Source of the DNA: JBILVQ01 sp044370375
Lineage (GTDB): Bacteria; Bacteroidota; Bacteroidia; UBA4408
DNA: 15,373 nt
Assembly (NCBI GenBank): GCA_044370375.1
Contig: JBILVQ010000054.1
Location: 1 to 15,373, forward strand
Direction of reading: 5' to 3'
In this document: piece after piece, positions 6,524 to 14,091 of the stretch
Layout of the letters: every line of letters starts with the position of its first letter
Position numbering within the stretch: the stretch's first letter is position 1
Translations under genes and position numbers: made by a program
The notes under the pieces: generated by a model
Seen by the model: only the letters and a program-made list of their open reading frames with translations
Told to the model about the DNA's origin: nothing
Databases searched by the model: none

Positions 6524-7534
6524 TTAAAGCGTTGCCATTTCCCTTGTTATCTCTAAATCGATGGCACATTTGAAATGACCTTTTGGACAGGCACGATGAC
6601 CATGTAGTCCGCAAGGACGACAAGCCAAAGGTTGGATACACTCAAAAACATTTGCCTTGGTGGATAAACCAGTAAATCCAAACTTTGGAACAGTCGACAA
6701 AAAAAATGCGCTTGATGGAGCATTCACAGAAGTTGCAAGATGTAGCGGGGCGGAGTCATTGGCATAAACCATTTGGGCTTGTTGCATCAATGCGGCAGAC
6801 TCAATCAATGAGATTTTTCCGGCCAAATTAATGCAATTCGGGTGTGGATTAGCGGCAATAATTCGATCGCATTTATTCCTGTCGGACGGTGCACCAATGA
6901 AAACAATTTTGATTTGCGGAGGAAAAAAATTCACCAACTCCATCCATTTGCTTTCAGGCAACTCCTTAGTAAACCAAACAGATGAAGGTGCAATACAAAC
7001 AAACTTTGATGCAAGGTCAAACAAAGCGGAAACCTTCTTATAATGATTAGCCGACGGATACAATTTTGGCTTGCAATATTTCACGTCTTTCAAATCCTGA
7101 ATCAGCAAAAAATTTCTTTCTGTTTCATGCCTTCCGTCTAATGCATGAGGAAACCGTTTCGTATAGGCGAATGAGAATGGATTCTTTGAAAAACCAACAA
7201 TGCGTCTGGCTCCGGAATACATTGCAATAAATCCCGAAGAACCAAAACGATGCAGATTGATTAATAAATCATATTCCTTCTTTCTAACCAAAGAAGCCAT
7301 GGCAGATAATGCCTTTAACTTCCCATTCTTTTTGTCGAGAATCAATATTTCTGACAGGTAGGGATGTTCCTCAAACAAAACCTCATTTCCTTTTCGCACT
7401 AAAACATCCAGTGAAGCTTGAGGAAAAGCGTTATGCAAAGACTCTATGAGCCCGGTAGCCAAAATCACATCCCCAGGAAAAGCGGTTTGAATAACCAGAA
7501 TTTTTCTTAAAGACTCCTGCTCTTTATTTTCCAT
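6524..7534 (-). CDS. Glycosyltransferase family 9, heptosyltransferase-like
   Basis: The product has 336 residues with two Rossmann-type halves (GT-B fold). The N-terminal half opens with KILVIQTAFPGDVILATGLI (11-30), the donor/acceptor loop of ADP-heptose:LPS heptosyltransferases. The C-terminal half has IAPSSVWFTKELPESKW (181-197), LAGKISLIESAALMQQA (237-253) and the nucleotide-sugar site NDSAPLHLA (259-267). It ends with a Cys/His cluster (C305, C308, C316, C323, with H311, H313 and H320), as in many WaaF-type enzymes, perhaps binding a metal. It should act on the cytoplasmic face of the inner membrane in lipopolysaccharide core or other surface glycan synthesis; whether the donor is ADP-heptose cannot be told. 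Its start lies 28 bp inside the preceding gene, and no later Met is close enough to shorten it sensibly. It is last in the four-gene operon. Confidence 0.92.
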   Translation of the reverse strand: MENKEQESLRKILVIQTAFPGDVILATGLIESLHNAFPQASLDVLVRKGNEVLFEEHPYLSEILILDKKNGKLKALSAMASLVRKKEYDLLINLHRFGSSGFIAMYSGARRIVGFSKNPFSFAYTKRFPHALDGRHETERNFLLIQDLKDVKYCKPKLYPSANHYKKVSALFDLASKFVCIAPSSVWFTKELPESKWMELVNFFPPQIKIVFIGAPSDRNKCDRIIAANPHPNCINLAGKISLIESAALMQQAQMVYANDSAPLHLATSVNAPSSAFFLSTVPKFGFTGLSTKANVFECIQPLACRPCGLHGHRACPKGHFKCAIDLEITREMATL

Positions 7535-9570
7535 CTTTGTAAAGCCATGCTTCCTTTTATCACCCGTAAAGATAATTTCATTTCTCCATGTTTGAATGCA
7601 GTTTCAGAAAGCCTAATAAAATTCAATCCTTTTTTGATGTAAATCCGGCCAAGACTTTGATTGTGATTAAACAACTCCACTTCAACGGGTCCAACGGTTT
7701 CGTTAACCAACAATACCAATGTATCCGCTTTCTCCTGCTGCCTCTGTTGCCAAGAAAACTCATAACTGGCTCCTTCTTTTAACGCAACAAAACTGATTAA
7801 ATTCCGAAGATCCCATTGTGCATTTTTTCTTGAAAAAAAAGAACGCACAGCTGTGTTTTCTGCCATAAGCCCTGCTTCCATCCAATGCTCTTTCGACCAC
7901 CTGGCAGGGTGTTCCCACTGATGCCATTGGTCTAACATCACCACTATTGGATTGGAGGGATTGCTTAAATCTATAAAATAAACCGAACCTTGCACCCTTG
8001 CAGCCAAATGAATCTCAAGGCCGCGCCAATAAATTATAGCATCTGTTGTATTCGGATTCTTTATATCATTGGCTTTGTGCTGTAAAGTTACAGAGAGCAA
8101 ATATTGCTCCTTGTTTTTATTTTTTCTAACTAACGCAGCTACATCTTCGCGACTGGATTTCAACAACCATTGTCCCTCCTTTAAGGTAACACCTTCCAAA
8201 AAGGTTTCGGGACAATACGAAAAAACAGCCTGTGCATAAGATGGCATTACACTTTGCCAACAATAATTTCGTGGGTCATTGGGCGGCATTTTCTCATTAA
8301 AATAACCCGTATAAAAAAACTCAGCCCCAAAAACATTGAGCAACTTCAACAATCCCAACCATTGTCCCGGTGGTATATTGATGGTTTCATCCTTATCCCA
8401 ACCAGCGGCCACGAAAGGGGAAAACAAGTGATCACCCAAGGCTGTCTCTTTGTCTCTGCAAACCTCAATCCATTCCAAGCCATGCCACGGACCTTGCATT
8501 CTACGCCAATTATTCGGCCAGCGCGGATAAAAATCAGGTGTGCTGTAACGCATTCTTCGCAGAGGAGTTTGAATTTCTCTTAAAATGGCATAATCATGCC
8601 GGTATTTATCATAACCATCAACAGCATAAACAGAATAATGAGTTCCTGTAAGTCGAGCATCATGCAAAAAGGAATTCCTGTAATCTTGTTCCAGAATAAG
8701 TCTTTTCTTGCTCTGATACTGATAGGTACTCAATCCCTCAAATTTTTTTCTATCGCGCTGAACCCTCTCATCCTGTTCTAATTTAGCATCACTAATTAAA
8801 TGAAAAACCTCGCCATTTTCATTGATAAAATTTAATGGACGTTTCAATGCCGCTAGTAATTCTTGGATATATTTTTGTTGCGTTAATCCATCGCATCTAA
8901 AATTTGAGGGATGAACTGCCGGATTAATTCGCTTGGTTTTATGATTTGCTCCCGGTTCATAATACAAATACAGACTATCATGCATATTCGTTCGACCGAT
9001 ATAGCCGCGGTCACCATTACACGCTGAATCATTCAAATGCCGTGGACGCACCTGACCCCAGAAAGTAATAGCAGCAGCTGGCCATTCAGGATGTTCATTG
9101 GCCAATTGAACCCAGGCGTAAATAAAAGAACCCGGGTCTTTATACTTATTAAAAATTTTGGTGTTATTGTTCACCATCACCGAGTAATTCCAATACCTAG
9201 CCAACTGCTCCTGAATAAAAACACTATTATTGACAGCAGTCATCAAATTAATTCCCTCCTGTCCGTTTCCTCCAAAATAAGATGGATCCATCCATAAAAA
9301 ATTAGCATTTATAGAATGTCCTCTTGAAAATTGGGGCAAGGGAAAAGCTTCGAATTGTTGATGGGTTGACCATGGATGTTTGCCAAAACCAGGTACATAA
9401 CTCAAAGAGTCAACATTGACCGGCTTTTCAGGCCCTGAAGCATAAAAAAAAGAAGCACTTTTTCCTGTCAAAAAAAAACTGAGGTAGATTCCTATGCTAA
9501 TGAACAAAGCGAGACCAAAAAAAAGAAATACTTTTTTCAAAGGAAAAATTGATTTAATCGGCAAATCCAT
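7507..9570 (-). CDS. Large membrane-anchored extracytoplasmic protein of unrecognised family, possibly glycoside-hydrolase-like
   Basis: The product has 687 residues. One hydrophobic segment (about 13-35) after a short basic stretch acts as a signal anchor or uncleaved signal; the rest looks exported. I do not recognise the family. The body (about 80-460) is rich in Trp, Tyr, Asn and Gly, with NANFLWMD (88-95), VMVNNNT (131-137), AITFWGQVRP (167-176), GPWHGLEWIEV (360-370) and FGAEFFYTGYFNE (414-426), a texture recalling TIM-barrel glycoside hydrolases; E366, E369 and E417 are possible but unproven acid residues. The last part (about 465-687) alternates short hydrophobic strands, suggesting beta-sandwich modules. 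Its ATG overlaps the stop of the preceding amidohydrolase gene (TGATG), and its end overlaps the glycosyltransferase start by 28 bp, so its translation is tied to both. A role in surface glycan modification is inferred from context only. Confidence 0.8.
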   Translation of the reverse strand: MDLPIKSIFPLKKVFLFFGLALFISIGIYLSFFLTGKSASFFYASGPEKPVNVDSLSYVPGFGKHPWSTHQQFEAFPLPQFSRGHSINANFLWMDPSYFGGNGQEGINLMTAVNNSVFIQEQLARYWNYSVMVNNNTKIFNKYKDPGSFIYAWVQLANEHPEWPAAAITFWGQVRPRHLNDSACNGDRGYIGRTNMHDSLYLYYEPGANHKTKRINPAVHPSNFRCDGLTQQKYIQELLAALKRPLNFINENGEVFHLISDAKLEQDERVQRDRKKFEGLSTYQYQSKKRLILEQDYRNSFLHDARLTGTHYSVYAVDGYDKYRHDYAILREIQTPLRRMRYSTPDFYPRWPNNWRRMQGPWHGLEWIEVCRDKETALGDHLFSPFVAAGWDKDETINIPPGQWLGLLKLLNVFGAEFFYTGYFNEKMPPNDPRNYCWQSVMPSYAQAVFSYCPETFLEGVTLKEGQWLLKSSREDVAALVRKNKNKEQYLLSVTLQHKANDIKNPNTTDAIIYWRGLEIHLAARVQGSVYFIDLSNPSNPIVVMLDQWHQWEHPARWSKEHWMEAGLMAENTAVRSFFSRKNAQWDLRNLISFVALKEGASYEFSWQQRQQEKADTLVLLVNETVGPVEVELFNHNQSLGRIYIKKGLNFIRLSETAFKHGEMKLSLRVIKGSMALQRWKIKSRSL

Positions 9571-10868
9571 CAGGGTTTAGTTCCTTCATATTTTTTTAAA
9601 TATTTAAGATACAATAAATCCTGATAATTTGTAGCTGGCAAACGTCTTCCGTTTAAAAATGCGGCAGTAAGCGCACTTTCCTTCATTTCCATGATATCAC
9701 CATTACAAATTAATAGGGTTGCTTGTTTACCGATTTCCAAACTTCCGGTTTGCTGATCTATACCAAGAATACGGGCTGCATTGTAAGTTATGGTGCTTAG
9801 TGCTTCTTCCTTTGACAAACCATAAGTAGCGGCCGTTCCTGCATTATAGGACAATGTCCTAACTTGCCAAAAACCATCAACCGCTATGGCCACTTCAACA
9901 CCTGCTTTCTTAAGAATAAAGGGTGTTTTGAATGGCTGGTCAATATCTTCATCTTCCCGCTCCGGTAAATCATGGGTTCGCATTAAGATAACAGGAATTC
10001 TCTTTTGGCCCAGCAGGTCAGCAATCATCCAACTATCATCGGCACCTACGAAAACAAAAGGCAAACCTAAACCATCAAAATAACTGATGGCAGCCAGCAT
10101 ATCTTTTACATAACGTGCATGAACAAACAACTTCTTTTTACCTTTAAACAAATCTGAAGCAGCTTCCAATTGCAAGTTAATTTCTGCGGGCTTTTTACTT
10201 GCATAAGCTTTTGCATCCTGAAAAAAAGCGTCCAGCATGTTGATGTTCTTTTGATACCTTTCCTTTTGCGCATCAGCCGTACCGGAAGATTCCCCGAAAA
10301 CAATTCTTGAACTCGGCCAATTAACATGCAAAGCATTATCAGCAGAGAGGGCAGCATCTTCCCAATTCCATGCATCTAGGGAAACCACTGAGGATGTACC
10401 ACTAATCAAGCCACCCTGGGGAACAACCTGAGCAGTTAAAACACCATTCACGGTGAGTGTTGGCGTAACCTTTGAATCTGTATTGTATGCAATGAGTGAA
10501 CGCACCCCTGCATTGATATTCCCAACCTCATTAAAATCGTTGGCGGCTCTTATGGCTTCAATTTCACTCAAGCCAATGATGGTATTGCAGGCAATAAGGC
10601 CAGGATAAATATGCTTGCCGCTAATGTCAGCAATGCTGTCATAAGTAAGGTTAGAAGGCAATGCCGAAACCTTACCAACAAAATTAATAATTCCGTTTGC
10701 AAATCCTATGGCTCCATTTTCAATCACAAGACCCTTGCCGTCATGGATAACAGCATTGCGCAATAAGATACTTTTCTTTTGCTCCGGTGCAGGTGTATAA
10801 ACTTGGGCCTGAGAGAAATTAATCCAACCACAACCCAGCAAAATGCAAATCAATAGTTTCTTTTTCAT
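9570..10868 (-). CDS. Exported amidohydrolase-like protein lacking the HxH metal motif
   Basis: I use the ATG at 10868-10866, which gives 432 residues with a clear signal peptide ending SQA-Q (residues 19-22). The open frame reaches 11012, but the extra N-terminus lies inside the preceding gene and hides the signal peptide. The fold is that of imidazolonepropionase-like amidohydrolases: beta-sandwich strands at 33-86, then the barrel, then a C-terminal return with AARILGID and TGSLEIGKQATLLICNGD (374-391). Where active enzymes have PGLIDxHxH, this one has PGLIACNTI (89-97), so the Asp and both His are gone. H250 (LFVHARY) and D331 (AVDGFW) remain. NEVGNINAGVRSLIAYNTDS (113-132) is a conserved-looking patch that I also associate with other Bacteroidota members. 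It is either a non-hydrolytic partner of the adjacent enzyme or uses an altered site. It sits 10 bp after the 1009-aa gene. Confidence 0.87.
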   Translation of the reverse strand: MKKKLLICILLGCGWINFSQAQVYTPAPEQKKSILLRNAVIHDGKGLVIENGAIGFANGIINFVGKVSALPSNLTYDSIADISGKHIYPGLIACNTIIGLSEIEAIRAANDFNEVGNINAGVRSLIAYNTDSKVTPTLTVNGVLTAQVVPQGGLISGTSSVVSLDAWNWEDAALSADNALHVNWPSSRIVFGESSGTADAQKERYQKNINMLDAFFQDAKAYASKKPAEINLQLEAASDLFKGKKKLFVHARYVKDMLAAISYFDGLGLPFVFVGADDSWMIADLLGQKRIPVILMRTHDLPEREDEDIDQPFKTPFILKKAGVEVAIAVDGFWQVRTLSYNAGTAATYGLSKEEALSTITYNAARILGIDQQTGSLEIGKQATLLICNGDIMEMKESALTAAFLNGRRLPATNYQDLLYLKYLKKYEGTKP

Positions 10869-10878
10869 TGTGTTAGCT

Positions 10879-13800
10879 TTATGGATGTGAATAAACTTCA
10901 TGATCATTGCAATGATTAATTTTCTGCATTTTTTGTGCAGGTTTGGGCGGAATTTCAGCTCCGGTTTTCTCTGCTTGCATTTTTTGTAAGAGGCGGGCAC
11001 GTTCAACAGCAATTTCTTTTCTCATTTGTTCATCCTGCTCCAAATCAAAATACAATTTTCCATCTACAAAAGTCTTCTCTGCCCTTGTATAAACAGATAA
11101 TGGATTAGCAGACCAAAGAACAAGATCGGCATCCTTTCCTACCTTTATACTTCCTACCCGATGGTCGATATGCAGCAATTTAGCCGGATTCAGGGTAACC
11201 AACTTCAAAGCATCTTCCTCCGACATACCACCATAACGAATCCCTTTAGCTGCCTCCTGGTTCAATCTTCGGGCCATTTCAGGATCATCTGAATTAACCG
11301 CTGTAATCAGTCCCATTGAATTCAACAAAGAAGCATTGTGCGGAACCGCTTCAATCACTTCATACTTATAGCCCCACCAATCGGCAAAGGTGGATGCACC
11401 TACCCCATGCTTTTTCATTTTATCCGCCACTTTGTATCCTTCAAGGATATGGGTGAAAGTATTAACCTTAAAACCAAATGAATCTGCAACATGCATTAAC
11501 ATATTAATTTCACCTTGCTGATAGGAGTGACAGGTTATAAATCTTTTCTTGTTCAGAATTTCAGAAAGCGCCTCTAATTCCAAATCCTTTCTTAATACTG
11601 CGGGCTTTTCATTTGGTTTGGACGATGTACTAATTTTTTTCATTGCATCATATTCCTTTGCCCTTTGAAAAGCATCCATAAAAGTTTGTTCAACACCCAT
11701 GCGGGTTTGTGGATAACGAATAACATTCCTATCGCCCCAGTTACTTTGTTTTACATTTTCACCCAATGCGAATTTTATGAAAGGGTCGGCTCCTTCAAAC
11801 TTTATTTGCTCAGCCTTAGAACCCCAACGAAGTTTAATTATTTGAGATTGACCACCAATGGCATTGGCTGAACCATGAAGTAATTGAGCGGTGGTGACAC
11901 CTCCCGACAATTGCCTATAAATATTTATATCTTCCGGGTCAACGACATCACCAATTCTGACTTCTGCCGTAACACTTTGTGTACCCTCATTCACATCACC
12001 GGCAATGGCAATATGAGAATGCTCATCAATGATTCCTGCACTCAGGTGTTTGCCTGTAGCATCAATAACCAATAAGCCTGGAATTTTCTTTAATTCTTCC
12101 TCACCCAAATTCCCTATCCTTGAAACCTTTCCATCTACAATCAATACACCGGTGTTGACCAAAATTCCTTCCGCCTCATTGGTCCAAACCGTTGCATTTT
12201 TGATGAAGTAACTTTTCTTTTCAGGCAATTGTTTAAACCCATAGGCCATGTTTGGGAAACTTAATTCCGGCAATGAAGGAATGGATTTTTTAGAGCCAGT
12301 ATCGGCTTTCTCAACAAAGTTACCTATCTTCTTCAAAGACCAATTCACCCAAACACCATCGGGCATTAGCGCCTTACCGGCAATACTTTCTTTCCCCGTT
12401 TGTCCGTGCATCCTCACAATTCCTTTGGCCATACTTCCTGCCGGCAATGGAAACGAAAGTTTCAAACCATCAACACTTAATTGTGCACTTACTTTCACTT
12501 TGGAAGTATCGCGGAATATTTGAAATTCAGGTTGGTGTTTTTTTCCACCAATGGATAATTTCAATCCGCTTTCTGTACCCAACATTAAATCATAATTACC
12601 TCGAATATCCTCGGCAATGATTTCTTCTTCAAAACACTTCTCTCCCATTATCCACGATTCTTTCAGCAAGGCATCTTTGCTAAAATAATCATCAGTAAAA
12701 ATGGAAAAGCTCGCTACCATTCCGGTCTTCAAGGATCCTATTTTATCCGACATTTTTAACCATTCTGCCGGCCTTGTGGTTAATGCAATCAAAACCTCAT
12801 CTTTACTCAATCCAAGTTCCACCATTTTTAATATATTCTTTCTAAAATCTTCCTTCTTTTTTAAATCGAAAGTGGTGAAGCAAAAGGCAACTTTTTCCTT
12901 CGCTAAATAAACAGCATTATAGGGAGCACATTCCCAGTGTTTCAATTCTTTAAGTGTTAAACTCAAACCATCGTAAGGGTCGCTTACATCATAAGCCTCA
13001 GGAAATTGCAAGGAAATAATTAATTTGGCTTGTTGTAACGAATATTCTTTGGCAGACAAATACTCATCTCCCTTTCCTTTAAGAATAAAATCTTTTTTGT
13101 ATTCCTTTGCTATGGCAAGGGCCCTTAAACCCGATAAATGATCGGGAACCTCAAAAATTACAGGCAATTTTTCCTGCTCATTCCATGCTTCCAACTGAAG
13201 GTTAACCTCCTCCTTTTGCTGTGCGTACCATTGTCCGTCCAGGTAGGTTTGACGAAGCAATGCAATGGATCCCATTTGAGATGATGGATATTCTTGCAAG
13301 GAACTACCTTTATCAAAAGAGAAGCAGGAAAAGGCATTTTTGTTTAGAATGGTTTTATTCTCTTTCTTATCCGACAACATCACCAGTGCCGATGTACCTC
13401 TGGAAATTCCATCCCTGCGCAAAACATTGACTGCACCAAAACCCATTTTTCTGTATTGGTCCATTTTTTTTGCATCTCCCTTCAACTCACGATAGGCCGA
13501 AAAATCAGATTTCAGGGCCTCGTTCCATCCATGCGCACCTTGATTTTTATTGTCATACTGAACCCCTTTTCTATCTTCCCTTTTCAATATTTCCGGCATT
13601 CCATAATCCGAAAACAAATCAATAAAAGCAGGGTAAATATGCATACCCTTAAGGTCGTGAATAACCGCATCAGCTGGGATTACGACTCCGTTTCCTGCTG
13701 CCTGAATGATTCCGTCTTTAACGACCAATACTGCATTCGATAAAACCCTTCCGGGTTCAATGTGCAGGGTGGCATTTGAAAAAACATGGGTGCTATGGCG

Positions 13801-13908
13801 CTCGTCCCTGGGGCCATTGGGGATAAATGTTTCCTGTGCCCCTGCATCGGGTAATCGGGCAAAAAGGAAACATAGAAGCCCAATAATTTTCTTAAAGGTT
13901 GAATTCAT
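10879..13908 (-). CDS. Exported tandem amidohydrolase with a degenerate N-terminal and an intact C-terminal domain
   Basis: The product has 1009 residues, about twice the usual family length. The signal peptide probably ends at AGA-Q (22-25). An N-terminal amidohydrolase-like half (about 40-410) has PAFIDLFSD at 93-101 in place of PGxIDxHxH, so it lacks the metal pair, yet keeps the closing GSLKTGMVASFSIF (391-404). A beta-rich linker (about 410-560) follows. The C-terminal domain (about 565-950) is complete: IIDEHSH with H630 and H632, then H794 (ITCHSYQQGE), H820 (NTFTHILEG), D874 (NSDDPE) and GSIKVGKDADLVLW (919-932). K692 in QIIKLRWG is a possible carboxylated lysine. This half should be a metal-dependent hydrolase of the imidazolonepropionase-like or M38 dipeptidase-like group, acting outside the inner membrane; the substrate is unknown. 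The tail (about 955-1009) is charged and helical. It is the first gene of the operon. Confidence 0.9.
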   Translation of the reverse strand: MNSTFKKIIGLLCFLFARLPDAGAQETFIPNGPRDERHSTHVFSNATLHIEPGRVLSNAVLVVKDGIIQAAGNGVVIPADAVIHDLKGMHIYPAFIDLFSDYGMPEILKREDRKGVQYDNKNQGAHGWNEALKSDFSAYRELKGDAKKMDQYRKMGFGAVNVLRRDGISRGTSALVMLSDKKENKTILNKNAFSCFSFDKGSSLQEYPSSQMGSIALLRQTYLDGQWYAQQKEEVNLQLEAWNEQEKLPVIFEVPDHLSGLRALAIAKEYKKDFILKGKGDEYLSAKEYSLQQAKLIISLQFPEAYDVSDPYDGLSLTLKELKHWECAPYNAVYLAKEKVAFCFTTFDLKKKEDFRKNILKMVELGLSKDEVLIALTTRPAEWLKMSDKIGSLKTGMVASFSIFTDDYFSKDALLKESWIMGEKCFEEEIIAEDIRGNYDLMLGTESGLKLSIGGKKHQPEFQIFRDTSKVKVSAQLSVDGLKLSFPLPAGSMAKGIVRMHGQTGKESIAGKALMPDGVWVNWSLKKIGNFVEKADTGSKKSIPSLPELSFPNMAYGFKQLPEKKSYFIKNATVWTNEAEGILVNTGVLIVDGKVSRIGNLGEEELKKIPGLLVIDATGKHLSAGIIDEHSHIAIAGDVNEGTQSVTAEVRIGDVVDPEDINIYRQLSGGVTTAQLLHGSANAIGGQSQIIKLRWGSKAEQIKFEGADPFIKFALGENVKQSNWGDRNVIRYPQTRMGVEQTFMDAFQRAKEYDAMKKISTSSKPNEKPAVLRKDLELEALSEILNKKRFITCHSYQQGEINMLMHVADSFGFKVNTFTHILEGYKVADKMKKHGVGASTFADWWGYKYEVIEAVPHNASLLNSMGLITAVNSDDPEMARRLNQEAAKGIRYGGMSEEDALKLVTLNPAKLLHIDHRVGSIKVGKDADLVLWSANPLSVYTRAEKTFVDGKLYFDLEQDEQMRKEIAVERARLLQKMQAEKTGAEIPPKPAQKMQKINHCNDHEVYSHP

Positions 13909-13938
13909 GAAATTGATTTTCCTTATTTTATAATTTTC

Positions 13939-13979
13939 GACTAATTAAGTAAAAATTAAGGGGAATCGTGACTAATTAA
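13939..13979 (+). repeat. 10-bp direct repeat GACTAATTAA in the divergent intergenic region
   Basis: GACTAATTAA occurs at 13939-13948 and again at 13970-13979, start to start 31 bp, close to three turns of the helix. A related ACTAATT stands at 14053-14059. The two copies flank the candidate -7 box of the minus-strand operon. They could be sites for a regulator, but AT-richness makes chance repetition plausible. Confidence 0.35.
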
Positions 13980-13982
13980 CAA
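13951..13982 (-). promoter_or_regulatory. Possible promoter of the amidohydrolase-glycosyltransferase operon
   Basis: On the minus strand TTG (13982-13980) is followed after 21 bp by TAATTTTT (13958-13951), seven of eight positions of TAnnTTTG at normal spacing. This would leave an untranslated leader of roughly 35-40 bases before the ATG at 13908. The region is AT-rich, so chance matches are likely. It overlaps a direct repeat. Confidence 0.3.
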
Positions 13983-14031
13983 TTTTTCAATTTGAAGAAA
14001 ACTTTTCCATGCCGGATTGTTAATATTACAT

Positions 14032-14039
14032 TAAATTTG
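14032..14039 (+). promoter_or_regulatory. -7 promoter box of the secreted surface-protein gene
   Basis: TAAATTTG is an exact match to the Bacteroidota -7 consensus TAnnTTTG, 52 bp before the ATG at 14092. A start of transcription near 14045 would give a leader of about 45 bases. No TTTG stands at ideal distance upstream: the nearest TTG (14017-14019) is only 12 bp away and the TTTG at 13991-13994 is 37 bp away, so the call rests on the -7 box. Confidence 0.45.
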
Positions 14040-14091
14040 CTTAACTTAGCTAACTAATTGTCATAATGACACCCTAACCCCCTGTTTACTC

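Noticed and set aside
10106..10375. 89-codon minus-strand frame inside the second amidohydrolase gene
   Set aside because: It is a shifted frame within a well-supported coding region, with no domain features. The main frame is intact through it, so it is not a sign of a frameshift.
10869..11012. Upstream extension of the 432-aa amidohydrolase gene to a start at 11012 (480 aa)
   Set aside because: The extension lies inside the preceding gene and would bury a clear signal peptide that begins at the ATG at 10868.
13680..13933. Short overlapping frames on both strands at the 5' end of the 1009-aa gene
   Set aside because: They lie in other frames of a strongly supported signal-peptide-bearing gene and show no recognisable protein features.
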